Origin: Methylophilaceae bacterium
GTDB taxonomy: Bacteria > Pseudomonadota > Gammaproteobacteria > Burkholderiales > Methylophilaceae
Length of the DNA: 64,000 bases
Reading direction: 5' to 3'
NCBI GenBank assembly: GCA_013141125.1
Contig: JABFRO010000001.1
Coordinates: forward strand, 1,488,001-1,552,000
The position numbers and the translations under genes were made by a program. How positions within the stretch are numbered: the stretch's first letter is position 1; every line of letters begins with the position of its first letter. Positions 49,201-57,091 of this stretch are shown here, piece by piece. The notes below the pieces were generated by a model. It was not told where the DNA came from and made no database searches. It saw only the letters and a program-made list of their open reading frames with translations.

Positions 49201-50076
49201 CAGCGCAGTGCCCCACAATACGGCTTTTTTACCGCCTGCATTCATGGAAACATTGCCGCCTATACAAGAAGCATCGGCCGAGGTCGGGTCAACCGCGAAC
49301 TCCAAGCCCGCCTCGCTGGCAGCTTCCATCACGCGGCGGGTAACCACGCCCGCACCGCAATGAATGGTAGGCACCTGGCGGCCAACGCCGGGTAGCGTGC
49401 GCATTTCAACGCGACCAAGTGCATCCAGTTTTTCGGTATTGATGACGGCGGAAAGCTTGGTCAATGGCACTGCGCCACCGGTGTAGCCGGTACCGCCGCC
49501 ACGCGGAATGACCGTCAGCCCTAGCTCGATACAAGCTTTGACGATAGCCGCAATTTCTTCTTCGTTATCGGGATTAATCACCACAAACGGATATTCCACG
49601 CGCCAGTCAGTGGCATCGGTGACATGCGAAACGCGTGCCAGACCATCAAACTGAACGTTATCCTTGCGCGTGATTTTGGCCAGTTTACTTAACGCTTTTT
49701 TGCGCAAATCGTTAGTCTGGCGGAACTCTTCTTCGAACGCGTCCACCGCCTTGCGCGCGGCATTGACCAGTTTCAGTACCAGCGGATTGCCATTGCTGCG
49801 TGCATCAATCGCGTTAATGCGATGATTGAGCGCATCAATCAAGGCCTTGCGACGTTTGGGCGTTTCCAGCAGATCATCTTGCAAATAGGGATTGCGTGTG
49901 ACTACCCACAGATCGCCCAGCACCTCAAACAACATGCGTGCGGAGCGTCCGGTTTTGCGCTCATTTCTGAGTTCGTTGAGAGTATCCCAAAGGCCTTCAC
50001 CGAGAAAACGGATGACAATTTCGCGGTCGGAAAAAGAAGTATAGTTGTACGGAATTTCGCGTAAGCGAGTGGTCAT
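46252..50076 (-). CDS. DUF3683-FAD-linked oxidase-FeS-CCG fusion oxidoreductase
   Basis: A 1274-residue fusion. In order: an N-terminal DUF3683 domain (about 1-140, opening [19 protein letters not shown]), an FAD-binding oxidase domain of the GlcD/D-lactate dehydrogenase type (about 150-760, with [14 protein letters not shown] and the C-terminal [15 protein letters not shown]), a two-cluster ferredoxin domain ([11 protein letters not shown] and [14 protein letters not shown], about 800-900) and two CCG domains ([10 protein letters not shown] and [15 protein letters not shown]). This combines in one chain what glcDEF or ldhABC-type enzymes split. A 2-hydroxyacid such as D-lactate or glycolate is the likely donor to quinones; the substrate is not certain. 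Start chosen after an ATG 12 codons upstream gave no family similarity. Confidence 0.88.
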   Translation of the reverse strand: MTTRLREIPYNYTSFSDREIVIRFLGEGLWDTLNELRNERKTGRSARMLFEVLGDLWVVTRNPYLQDDLLETPKRRKALIDALNHRINAIDARSNGNPLVLKLVNAARKAVDAFEEEFRQTNDLRKKALSKLAKITRKDNVQFDGLARVSHVTDATDWRVEYPFVVINPDNEEEIAAIVKACIELGLTVIPRGGGTGYTGGAVPLTKLSAVINTEKLDALGRVEMRTLPGVGRQVPTIHCGAGVVTRRVMEAASEAGLEFAVDPTSADASCIGGNVSMNAGGKKAVLWGTALDNLASWRMVTPDATWLEVERLDHNLSKIHDIPLARFKISRFDADGKTLQSKPEILEIPGPSFRTIGLGKDVTDKFLSGLPGIQKEGCDGLITSATFILHRMPKHVRTICLEFFGSVSLAVPAIVEVKDYLDAHPDAILAGLEHLDERYLKAVGYATKANRNQRPKMVLIADIASDDEDAVGEAASQIVRLANARGGEGFIAVSAEARKKFWLDRARTAAIAKHTNAFKINEDVVIPLPRLGEYSDGIERINIELSIKNKLKLIHALEEFLSGNLPLLEDDDTQADPERLLEKRALSLQLLQQVNSHWGNVLASFEQPVSALGEAFADIAAENVFRAVQEHQIRISWKRDLKKPLQQIFTGREYQKILERCDEIHQEVLKSRVFVALHMHAGDGNVHTNIPVNSDNYSMLQEAYAAVARIMQLATDLGGVISGEHGIGITKLEYLDAKTVATFAKYKHKVDPNGHFNKGKLMAGSDLRSAYTPSFGLLEQESIIMEQSQIGKIADSISDCLRCGKCKPVCTTHVPRANLLYSPRNKILATSLLIEAFLYEEQTRRGISIKHFDEFNDVADHCTVCHKCLNPCPVDIDFGDVSMAMRNFLREQGKKHFNPGTTTAMAFLNMKDPATIKLMRAAMVGFGYKAQRLGHAVFKKLGLLTAFKKRPPATLGKPEIKAQVIHFLNRPMPKAMPTKTSRALLGIEDDTMVPVIRNPQKTNEDSEAVFYFPGCGSERLFSNVGLATQAMLYEVGAVTVLPPGYLCCGYPQTASGNQDKGQKIIAENRVQFHRLANTLNYLDIKTVIVSCGTCMDQLQKYEFEKIFPGCRLLDIHEYLMEKGLKIEGATGVKYMYHDPCHSPMKTYAPIKVTNALMNTTMNGEISLNERCCGESGTFAVARPDIATQVKMRKQEELEKGMEKLGLTPGAPEQEVKILTSCPSCLQGLARYGEDTGIQADYIVVEMAKHLLGENWMQDYVHKANNGGIEKVLL

Positions 50077-50205
50077 GAAAGTGTTATAACATGCAAAAAG
50101 ACATTGTATCATGGGCTACCAAGTCTAATTAACCACGACATGAATGGGTGAATGCCACTTGGGATCCTACGTATAATGCACGCATTATTTCAAAAGGCCA
50201 AAACC

Positions 50206-50616
50206 ATGCTGTGGATTAAAGCGCTACATATTATTTTCGTAACTAGCTGGTTTGCCGGCTTGTTCTATCTGCCGCGATTATTTGTCAATCATGCCATGGT
50301 CAGCGATCAGGCAAGCTCGGAACGCCTGAAACTGATGGAGCACAAGCTCTATCGTTTCATGACACCGCTAGCCGCCATAGCGCTTGCATCTGGCCTGTGG
50401 TTGTGGCTGGGCTATGGTTTTAAAGGTGGCTGGATACATGCCAAGCTGTTGCTGGTGGTTGGGTTAGTGATATATCACTTTTACTGCGGAAAATTGGTAA
50501 AGGACTTTAAGCACGAGCGTAACCAACGTAGCCATGTTTTTTATCGCTGGTTCAATGAGGTGCCGGTATTGGTACTGATAGCTGTGGTTATATTGGTCAC
50601 CGTCAAACCTTTTTGA
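50206..50616 (+). CDS. hemJ: HemJ-type protoporphyrinogen IX oxidase
   Basis: Small membrane protein of 136 residues with four predicted helices, matching the HemJ/CopD-like family that converts protoporphyrinogen IX to protoporphyrin IX in heme synthesis. Conserved His8 in LWIKALHIIFVTSWFAGLFYLPRLFV, the Lys/His region of WIHAKLLLVVGLVIYHFYC and the closing RWFNEVPVLVLIAVV are present. It is divergent from the giant oxidoreductase. Heme supply fits the several c-type cytochromes in the window. Confidence 0.88.
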   Translation: MLWIKALHIIFVTSWFAGLFYLPRLFVNHAMVSDQASSERLKLMEHKLYRFMTPLAAIALASGLWLWLGYGFKGGWIHAKLLLVVGLVIYHFYCGKLVKDFKHERNQRSHVFYRWFNEVPVLVLIAVVILVTVKPF

Positions 50617-50691
50617 TTACAGCCGTCTGCCACTGCGTCAAATTGGCTGCCTCACCCAAACTTTAACAAGTACTCAACAAAAGCACCTTGG

Positions 50692-50722
50692 TCTCTTTGA
50701 GATGCTGGGAGTCTCAAAGAGA
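50692..50722. repeat. Perfect 11-bp palindrome between convergent hemJ and ndh
   Basis: TCTCTTTGAGA and TCTCAAAGAGA flank a 9-base loop TGCTGGGAG. No T-run follows on either strand, so it is not a standard terminator. It may be a 3'-end structure or a protein site. Confidence 0.5.
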
Positions 50723-50815
50723 TGCGGCAGCATAAAGAGCATCTAAATTTGGCGCTATCCTATTCGGTCTAGGGTTAAGCAAGCAATAGCCAAATCAAGT
50801 ATGGGAAATAAATGG

Positions 50816-52144
50816 TTAATGCAGCTTAACCTGTGCCTCTGTACGGCGCGTAATCAACCTGGCCAACGTTTGCAAAAATACGGTAAAAAAGCCATGTAAA
50901 GCCATCAAGTGCATTTTATACAGCGCTTGATACATCAAACCAGCAAATAAACCCTCAATAAACAAAGTTCCGCCAGTAATGGCTCCCATCAAGCTACCCA
51001 CCGTTGAATAGCGTCCCAAATTCACCAGCGAGCCATAATCGCGATAAGTATATTCTGGCAACGTCTTAGCCGCAATGCGACGTTTGATGGTGTTTGCCAG
51101 CATGGATGCTTGCTGGTGCGCGGCTTGTGCGCGCGGTGGCACATTGCCGTCTTGCCCGACCATGGGACATGCCGCGCAATCGCCAAAGGAAAATACATCC
51201 TCATCCAGCGTGGTCTGCAACGTGCGCTTGACCACTAACTGATTAATTTTGTTAACCTCCAAACCATCCAGTTGGCTTAAAAAATCTGGCGCTTTAATGC
51301 CCGCTGCCCAAACAATAAGCGCAGATGGAATAAATTTTCCGCTATGCGTATGAATTCCCCTGTCGTTTACTTCCACCACACGTTCATTGGTCAAAATGCG
51401 CACTTGCAGGCCGCGCAACTCATCCTCCACACAATGCGAAATTCTTTTCGGCAAGGCTGGCAATACACGATCACCCGCTTCTATCAAAGTGATTTTAATG
51501 TCTTTGTCAGGATCAATTTTATCCAGGCCATAAGCGGTTAATTCACGCGTGGTGTTATGTAGCTCCGCCGCCAGCTCTACCCCGGTAGCCCCGGCTCCTA
51601 CAATCACCACTTCCAACTGACCCGGCTGTACAGGCTCAATCTGTGTCTGCGCACGTACTAGTGCATTATGCAAACGGCGGTGAAAACGCTCAGCATATTC
51701 CTGCGTCTCCAGCGCAATAGAATACTCGCGCGCGCCTTGAATGCCAAAATCATTGGTAGTACTGCCTACGGCGATGATTAAAGTGTCATATTTAAAAGTG
51801 CGACGAGGAATCATCTCAACGCCATCTTCATCATAATAAGGCGCGACATAAACTTCTTTTTTCGCCCTATCCAGTCCATCCATACTACCCAAACGAAAGC
51901 GAAAGTGATGCCAATGCGCTTGTGCCATATAGTCCAGCTCGTGCCGGTCGGGATCCATACTGCCTGCTGCAATCTCATGCAACAATGGCTTCCACACATG
52001 CGTTCTGGAGCGATCAATAAGCGTGATAGCGACTTTACCTTTGCGCCCTAAAGAATTTCCCAATTTAGTCGCGAGCTCTAGTCCACCGGCACCCCCACCC
52101 ACGATTACGACATGATGCAAATTAGAGTTTGATTGAATTTTCAT
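50816..52144 (-). CDS. ndh: Type II NADH dehydrogenase
   Basis: Non-proton-pumping NADH:quinone oxidoreductase of 442 residues. It has an FAD-binding GGGAGGLELA near residue 16, an NADH-binding GAGATGVELA near 165 and FSFGDCAACP near 310. The C-terminal amphipathic/hydrophobic region (LFAGLMYQALYKMHLMALHGFF) would attach it to the membrane. The ATG at 52144 is preferred; an upstream start adds 16 residues before the FAD motif. It is downstream of the tethered XoxG-like cytochrome on the same strand, with a possible weak terminator between. Confidence 0.93.
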   Translation of the reverse strand: MKIQSNSNLHHVVIVGGGAGGLELATKLGNSLGRKGKVAITLIDRSRTHVWKPLLHEIAAGSMDPDRHELDYMAQAHWHHFRFRLGSMDGLDRAKKEVYVAPYYDEDGVEMIPRRTFKYDTLIIAVGSTTNDFGIQGAREYSIALETQEYAERFHRRLHNALVRAQTQIEPVQPGQLEVVIVGAGATGVELAAELHNTTRELTAYGLDKIDPDKDIKITLIEAGDRVLPALPKRISHCVEDELRGLQVRILTNERVVEVNDRGIHTHSGKFIPSALIVWAAGIKAPDFLSQLDGLEVNKINQLVVKRTLQTTLDEDVFSFGDCAACPMVGQDGNVPPRAQAAHQQASMLANTIKRRIAAKTLPEYTYRDYGSLVNLGRYSTVGSLMGAITGGTLFIEGLFAGLMYQALYKMHLMALHGFFTVFLQTLARLITRRTEAQVKLH

Positions 52145-52230
52145 TGAAAAGCATTCCAAAAATAAATAGGCAAAATCAAGCTTATTGAACACAATTGTAC
52201 TCGAATCAACCTATCAAAAAGAAATAAGGC

Positions 52231-52254
52231 CGCTGCATGACTGCAGCGACCCTA
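52231..52254 (-). terminator. Possible weak terminator after the lipoprotein cytochrome gene
   Basis: Stem CGCTGCA/TGCAGCG (52231-52248) with a 4-base loop, followed on the minus strand by a T-rich but interrupted run (TTATTTCTTTTT). Confidence 0.45.
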
Positions 52255-52278
52255 CTTCAAGCAGACGATTATCGACGA

Positions 52279-53001
52279 TTATTGAGACTTCACATTCAAC
52301 CAGTCCTTATCGCCATCACCACCGTATCCGCTACGAATATAAGCGATGATTTTCAAGATTTCATCGGTGGATAATCCGTCGCCGGCATGGCCTTCTACCT
52401 GTTTATGCCAGGTAGGCATGATGCCACCCGAAACCCCGGGAGTACCCGCTGCAATGGTTTCAAACATACCTTTATCGGTAGAGTTCTTAGCGTAAACCCA
52501 TTTGGTATCAAATGCGCCCTGACCACCTCGCTTACTAAGTGACGGAGCCATCACACCTTCCAGCTTGCCGCCATGGCAACCTGAACAGCCGTTATAACCG
52601 TATAGTTTTTTACCGCCCGCTTTTTTTTCCAATATCAATGCAGGGTCTTTTGCGTAAGCCTGTGTATACGGGTTAATACAGGTTTCCAGGAAGGTTTTGG
52701 CCTCTGCTGTATCTTTATCGGTCAGTTTAATGGGTAAAAGGCTGCCATCTTTGGTTGATACCAGCCTACATACGCCAACGGACTTTTCCGCCGCGAGATT
52801 GCTTTTAAGCTCTACTGGTTGACTCTTAACCACCACTATGGCGTCTTTTTTCGCTTCTACAGACTTGATTTCTACCGCCTTGCTGGCTGCCGTCTGCGGT
52901 TTAGGCGCAGGCGCATCTGGCCGAACAATAGCCGCTTGGTTGCAAGCAGCCAAACCTGTTACGAGCGCTATTAACAGCACACTTAATTTATTTTTATTCA
53001 T
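52279..53001 (-). CDS. Lipid-anchored XoxG-like cytochrome c
   Basis: A 240-residue paralogue of xoxG. The N-terminus is a lipoprotein signal with lipobox LAAC (Cys20), then a Lys/Val/Ala-rich linker of about 55 residues, then the same cytochrome domain: heme site C139-x2-C142-H143 (CSGCHG) and Met195 in SGGIMPTW as likely axial ligand. The DNA at 52301-52713 differs from 53153-53565 at only about seven positions by eye, so the domain was duplicated or converted recently while the N-terminus is unrelated. It would place the electron acceptor of XoxF on a membrane. It has its own region upstream after the xoxG terminator. Confidence 0.88.
   Translation of the reverse strand: MNKNKLSVLLIALVTGLAACNQAAIVRPDAPAPKPQTAASKAVEIKSVEAKKDAIVVVKSQPVELKSNLAAEKSVGVCRLVSTKDGSLLPIKLTDKDTAEAKTFLETCINPYTQAYAKDPALILEKKAGGKKLYGYNGCSGCHGGKLEGVMAPSLSKRGGQGAFDTKWVYAKNSTDKGMFETIAAGTPGVSGGIMPTWHKQVEGHAGDGLSTDEILKIIAYIRSGYGGDGDKDWLNVKSQ
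52301..52713. repeat. Near-identical direct repeat, copy A (XoxG cytochrome domain)
   Basis: About 413 bases match 53153-53565 with about seven substitutions counted by eye. Both copies lie on the same strand and in the same frame, 852 bases apart. They code for the heme domain only. Such a long repeat can recombine. Confidence 0.9.
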
Positions 53002-53075
53002 TCAAATGCTCCACAGTTTTATAAAGTTTATATAGCTTTAAACGTTACGTTCATTTACAAACTGACACATAAAAC

Positions 53076-53109
53076 AAAAGGCCATTGGATCAACTCAATG
53101 GCCTTTTTT
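53076..53109 (-). terminator. Intrinsic terminator between the two XoxG-like genes
   Basis: The stem AAAAGGCCATTG/CAATGGCCTTTT is perfect, with an 8-base loop and an A/T-run on each side. It lies just after the xoxG stop, so the lipoprotein copy probably has its own promoter or depends on read-through. Confidence 0.85.
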
Positions 53110-53127
53110 CAATACTAATTCATTCGA

Positions 53128-53712
53128 TTATTTTTGCGGCTCGTCTTTCAGCCAGTCCTTATCGCCATCACCACCGTATCCGCTGCGGATATAAGCGATG
53201 ATTTTCAAGATTTCATCGGTGGATAATCCGTCGCCGGCATGGCCTTCTACCTGTTTATGCCAGGTAGGCATGATGCCACCCGAAACCCCGGGAGTACCAG
53301 CAGAAATGGTTTCAAACATACCTTTATCGGTAGAGTTTTTAGCGTAAACCCATTTGGTATCAAATGCGCCCTGACCACCTCGCTTACTAAGTGACGGAGC
53401 CATCACACCTTCCAGCTTGCCGCCATGGCAACCTGAACAGCCGTTATAACCGTATAGTTTTTTACCGCCCGCTTTTTTTTCCAATATCAATGCAGGGTCT
53501 TTTGCGTAAGCCTGTGTATACGGGTTAATACAGGTTTCCAGGAAGGTTTTAGCCTCTGCTGTATCACCTTCAGCCGCCTTAACCGATAAGGGGCTATTAT
53601 CTTTGGTGGACACCAGCTTACATTCCGCGCTCGCTTGCAATGGTAAGGCCAAGCCTGCCAAAGTAAGCATGGTTACCAACATCGTACTTTTTACTGATTT
53701 ATTGCTTAACAT
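53128..53712 (-). CDS. xoxG: XoxG, cytochrome c partner of XoxF
   Basis: Periplasmic c-type cytochrome of 194 residues with a signal peptide (cleaved after ASA near residue 29), one heme site C92-x2-C95-H96 and Met148 in SGGIMPTW. In Ln-dependent methylotrophy XoxG is the direct electron acceptor of XoxF. Its place after xoxF and xoxJ on the same strand is the standard cluster. A second copy of the heme domain with a different N-terminus follows. Confidence 0.9.
   Translation of the reverse strand: MLSNKSVKSTMLVTMLTLAGLALPLQASAECKLVSTKDNSPLSVKAAEGDTAEAKTFLETCINPYTQAYAKDPALILEKKAGGKKLYGYNGCSGCHGGKLEGVMAPSLSKRGGQGAFDTKWVYAKNSTDKGMFETISAGTPGVSGGIMPTWHKQVEGHAGDGLSTDEILKIIAYIRSGYGGDGDKDWLKDEPQK
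53153..53565. repeat. Near-identical direct repeat, copy B (XoxG cytochrome domain)
   Basis: Partner of the repeat at 52301-52713; see there for the comparison. Confidence 0.9.
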
Positions 53713-53856
53713 GTTATCTCCTCATTTAACAAACTTTAGCCTAAAACTACGCAAGCTTCTTATTTTACCAAACCCGTACTATTTACTACATGGGCATTAC
53801 AACTAACGAATCGATACAAACTTGGTTGACCGATTTTTCAACTTAACTGTTAACAA

Positions 53857-54768
53857 CTACTCAGCTTTAGGGATGGCCTCACCGCGCACTTCACGGGCTT
53901 TCTTCTCTACGCTATCTCCCACCACAATTGGCAGATGAGGAATTCCATAATCATCCAGAATTTTTAAAATATCCGCTTGACGCCTATCCAACACACCCTG
54001 AATCATAGACATGCGCTCTTTATCTTTTTTACGCACACCAATTGAAATATTCCAGTTTTCCTTACCATGCACATTGGTCGCCTCATATTCTGGTGCTGGC
54101 GTTACTACCAATGGAATTGGGGCTTGTTTAGCGTAGTATCCGCCAATCGGCCCCCAAACAATAGCAACGTCAATATCACCTTTAACCAGATCATCAATCA
54201 TGAAACTAGGGGGTAAATTCAAATCACGCATAATACGATAAGGTCTGGAATTTCCCAATAAATCCTTATCTGCCAGTGGCCGTGACGGTGGCGTTTGCCC
54301 GACCACACCAATTTTGGCTTTACGTAAATCAGGAGAATCCCAGTTTTGAATATCAAATCCGCTATCCTTACGCGTGACGAACACATAACCTGAGCGATAG
54401 ATGGGCCTGGAAGTCAACATCATGTCATTACCTGCCACCGTGCCCATAATCACGTCACAGCGATAAGCGTTCAGTGTATTTCTAATATACCCGATACGAT
54501 CATACCAAAATTGAAACGACAGCTTTTTACCTAAATCCTTAGCGATTAATTCCGCTATTTTATTCTCAAAACCTTCCTGCCTGCCGTTAGAAAAAGGCAG
54601 ATTATCAAAATCCGCACACACCTTGAATTCGGTAGGGTCGTCTATACGGCGAGCTTCACCCCCGCGCCCTGTATCCTGATTAATATCAAAAGACTCGGCA
54701 CTATGCGATGTTATGGCGATGGCTGAAAGCAGCAGAGCAATTGTTATTTTTTTTAGACTTGGTAGCAT
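53857..54768 (-). CDS. xoxJ: XoxJ, periplasmic binding-fold protein of the XoxF system
   Basis: A 303-residue periplasmic protein with a signal peptide (about 1-22, ending SHS) and a type II solute-binding fold related to amino-acid binding proteins: FKVCADFDNLPFSNGRQEGFENKIAELIAKDLG near the start, then CDVIMGTVAGNDMMLTSRP. This is the group found beside quinoprotein alcohol dehydrogenases. XoxJ is thought to help mature or activate XoxF. The ATG at 54768 is preferred (AAGGAA upstream); an earlier start would pass through a hairpin. Confidence 0.9.
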   Translation of the reverse strand: MLPSLKKITIALLLSAIAITSHSAESFDINQDTGRGGEARRIDDPTEFKVCADFDNLPFSNGRQEGFENKIAELIAKDLGKKLSFQFWYDRIGYIRNTLNAYRCDVIMGTVAGNDMMLTSRPIYRSGYVFVTRKDSGFDIQNWDSPDLRKAKIGVVGQTPPSRPLADKDLLGNSRPYRIMRDLNLPPSFMIDDLVKGDIDVAIVWGPIGGYYAKQAPIPLVVTPAPEYEATNVHGKENWNISIGVRKKDKERMSMIQGVLDRRQADILKILDDYGIPHLPIVVGDSVEKKAREVRGEAIPKAE

Positions 54769-54816
54769 TGTGCGTTCCTTGCTTTTTTTGATTTTTGCAG
54801 TCATGCATCTTGAATG

Positions 54817-54842
54817 AAACACCCCACAAAAGTGGGGTGTTT
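54817..54842 (-). terminator. Hairpin between xoxF and xoxJ
   Basis: Perfect 11-bp stem AAACACCCCAC/GTGGGGTGTTT with an AAAA loop. The T-run on the minus strand is only three bases, so it may act as a partial terminator or as an mRNA-stabilising end that keeps xoxF transcript in excess over xoxJ. Confidence 0.7.
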
Positions 54843-54895
54843 CTGTAACACGAATTACCAATATTTAGTTCTGCAAAGCAACAAGCTTTACTTGA

Positions 54896-56773
54896 TTACA
54901 AACCAAACACTGTCAAAGCACCGCCGCCAGGAGCAGCATTGTATTTCTTCAACTCAGCATAGCCACCTGCAGCACCCAGTGCGGCTGTTGAATCTTCAAG
55001 ACCAAGATTCATTGCCACGCCTGCCCAACCGCCGATACCGGACAGTACACCAACATATTGTTTACCCTTGTGACCATAAGTAAAGGCATTACCAATCACG
55101 CCTGAACCTACCTGTGCTTTCCACAACAACTTACCACTCTTGGCATCAAGTGCTTTGAACCAACGATCCAAAGTACCGTAGAACACCAAATCTGTAGCGG
55201 TGGTTAAAGCGCCACCCCAGGCAGAAAATTTCTCTTTGTTGTACCAAACCGCTTTATTGGTCATTGGATCATAAGCAGCAAAACCACCCATAACACCGTC
55301 TGGACCCGGGAACATGGTCAAAGTAGCACCCACCCAAGGTTGACCAGCCACGTACTTGGACTCAACTGGCTCATAAGTCATGCAAACGTGATTCAAAGGT
55401 GAATACATCAAACCAGTGCGAGGAGAATAAGCCGCTGGTTGTTGATCCTTGGTACCCAATGCAGCTGGGCAAATGCCCTTGGCATTGTAGTCCTGGTGCG
55501 TTGAATATTTGCCATCTTTGACTGGAACGCCAGTTTTCAAATCAACACTTGATGCCCAGTTCACAAAAGGATGTACTTTTTGTGCCGCGACCAAAGTCCC
55601 ATTGCTTGCCAACCATGTATACGCAAAACCGTTACGGTCATGGTGCCATGCATAAGTTTTACCAGCCTTATCAAACAGGATCACTTCATTAATGCCGTCA
55701 TAGTCCCATTCGTCATGCGGTGTCATTTGCATGCCCCACTTGGCGATACCGGTATCCAGATCACGTGCAAACACACTCATAGACCATTTGTTGTCACCAG
55801 GACGTACATCCGGGTTCCAAACAGACGGGTTACCAATGCCGTAGTAAACCAGATTTGTTTTTGGATCATACGGCCACCAGCCCCAAGTAGAGCCACCACC
55901 ATGTTGCCAGCCATCTTGCACCGCTTGAGGTTTGAGCCAAGTGCGTGTGCCCAATTCTTTCTCGCCAATTTTCAACTTGTCGTTAGGAATAGGTTTGAAA
56001 GAACCGCCTTCCTTATTACCACCATTCACATCTTCATAGACTGAAAGTGCGCTGTATTGTGGGTTTTCTTTGTTGAAGTCTTTACCAATCAATACTTCAG
56101 CATCCGGGCCAGTGCTATAGGCTTTCCAAGCTTGCTTACCGTCTTTGATGTTATAAGCCACCAGGAAGCAACGTACGCCAAACTCAGCACCGGAACAGCC
56201 TGTCAGCACTTTATCTTTAATGACGTGTGGAGCGTTGGTATTGGTTGCGCCAATTTTAGGATCATTAACTTTTACATCCCAAACCTTGGCACCTGTTTTT
56301 GCATCCAAAGCTACCAAAACGCCGTCATTTTGTTGCAGAAAAATCTTGCCATCGCCATAACCCATACCGCGCGATACGTTATCGCAGCAAAGTACAGCTT
56401 GTACAGATGGATCTTGCTTGGGGAAATAAGTCCAAAGAATTTTTTGGTCGTTATCCAAATCCAGTGCATATACGTTATTTGGAAAAGCGGTATGTACATA
56501 CAGAACATTACCTACAACAATAGGCGAACCTTCATGTCCACGATTGACACCGGTTGCAAATGACCAGGCCATTTTAAGACCATTGACATTTTTGCCATTA
56601 ATTTGTGCCAGCTTGCTATAGCCCTGATTGTTATGCTGACCACGTGGATGTGCCCAGTTATTATCATTTGCCATCGCTGCTTCTTGATCCGCAGCAGCAG
56701 ATGCAACCATAGGCAGTGCCATGGTCATGCCCAGCGCTACTCCAAGAGCCAACTTCATTTTGCTCATCTCCAT
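54896..56773 (-). CDS. xoxF: Lanthanide-dependent methanol dehydrogenase XoxF
   Basis: PQQ-dependent eight-bladed propeller enzyme of 625 residues oxidising methanol in the periplasm. It has a signal peptide (about 1-27, ending ASAAA), the vicinal disulfide C129-C130 that stacks on PQQ, and HDEWDYDGIN with catalytic Asp357 and Asp359. The second Asp of the DYD motif is the lanthanide-coordinating residue found in XoxF and absent from calcium MxaF. Other expected residues are the Glu of SGAEFGV and Asn of GIGNPSVWN. GGAG lies seven bases before the ATG. The neighbours xoxJ and xoxG complete the system; no mxaI is seen. Confidence 0.96.
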   Translation of the reverse strand: MEMSKMKLALGVALGMTMALPMVASAAADQEAAMANDNNWAHPRGQHNNQGYSKLAQINGKNVNGLKMAWSFATGVNRGHEGSPIVVGNVLYVHTAFPNNVYALDLDNDQKILWTYFPKQDPSVQAVLCCDNVSRGMGYGDGKIFLQQNDGVLVALDAKTGAKVWDVKVNDPKIGATNTNAPHVIKDKVLTGCSGAEFGVRCFLVAYNIKDGKQAWKAYSTGPDAEVLIGKDFNKENPQYSALSVYEDVNGGNKEGGSFKPIPNDKLKIGEKELGTRTWLKPQAVQDGWQHGGGSTWGWWPYDPKTNLVYYGIGNPSVWNPDVRPGDNKWSMSVFARDLDTGIAKWGMQMTPHDEWDYDGINEVILFDKAGKTYAWHHDRNGFAYTWLASNGTLVAAQKVHPFVNWASSVDLKTGVPVKDGKYSTHQDYNAKGICPAALGTKDQQPAAYSPRTGLMYSPLNHVCMTYEPVESKYVAGQPWVGATLTMFPGPDGVMGGFAAYDPMTNKAVWYNKEKFSAWGGALTTATDLVFYGTLDRWFKALDAKSGKLLWKAQVGSGVIGNAFTYGHKGKQYVGVLSGIGGWAGVAMNLGLEDSTAALGAAGGYAELKKYNAAPGGGALTVFGL

Positions 56774-56842
56774 TTTAATTCTCCATAGCTGTTACATTTA
56801 ATGGGTTAACTTAAGCAGTTACACCAAATTCCGCCTCTCTCG

Positions 56843-56877
56843 ATTATATTTCTTGAGATTTTGCGGCATCCTTGAGA
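56843..56877 (-). promoter_or_regulatory. xoxF promoter with TCTCAA direct repeats
   Basis: On the minus strand a perfect TATAAT (56843-56848) lies 69 bases upstream of the xoxF ATG. There is no good -35 hexamer. Instead, TCTCAA occurs twice, at 56872-56877 and 56853-56858, 19 bases apart and ending four bases before the -10 box. That spacing fits an activator-dependent promoter, for example bound by a response regulator of the methanol system. Confidence 0.6.
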
Positions 56878-57004
56878 CACTGCCTCATCACACTATTGTG
56901 AGTGCGCGTCATGGTAAAACAGTACACTGTGATTTGCAACTCTCACTGGTAGATTTTTTGCAATAGCTTTAGTTCAACTCAGGAAATAAAAAGCCTAAAA
57001 AAAG

Positions 57005-57057
57005 GAATTTTTCCGAAACGGTGGCATTTATTTACACTTTAACATTTCGGAAAATTC
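57005..57057. repeat. Inverted repeat upstream of pip
   Basis: TTTTCCGAAA (57009-57018) and TTTCGGAAAA (57045-57054) match perfectly and extend to 13 bp with one bulged T, around a 26-base spacer. It lies 38 bases before the pip start, in a 318-base gap (56774-57091) that also contains the xoxF promoter and no gene. Possible operator or hairpin in the pip leader. Confidence 0.5.
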
Positions 57058-57091
57058 GCTTTCAAGGCGAAAGGTTTTAAATTTATTCATC

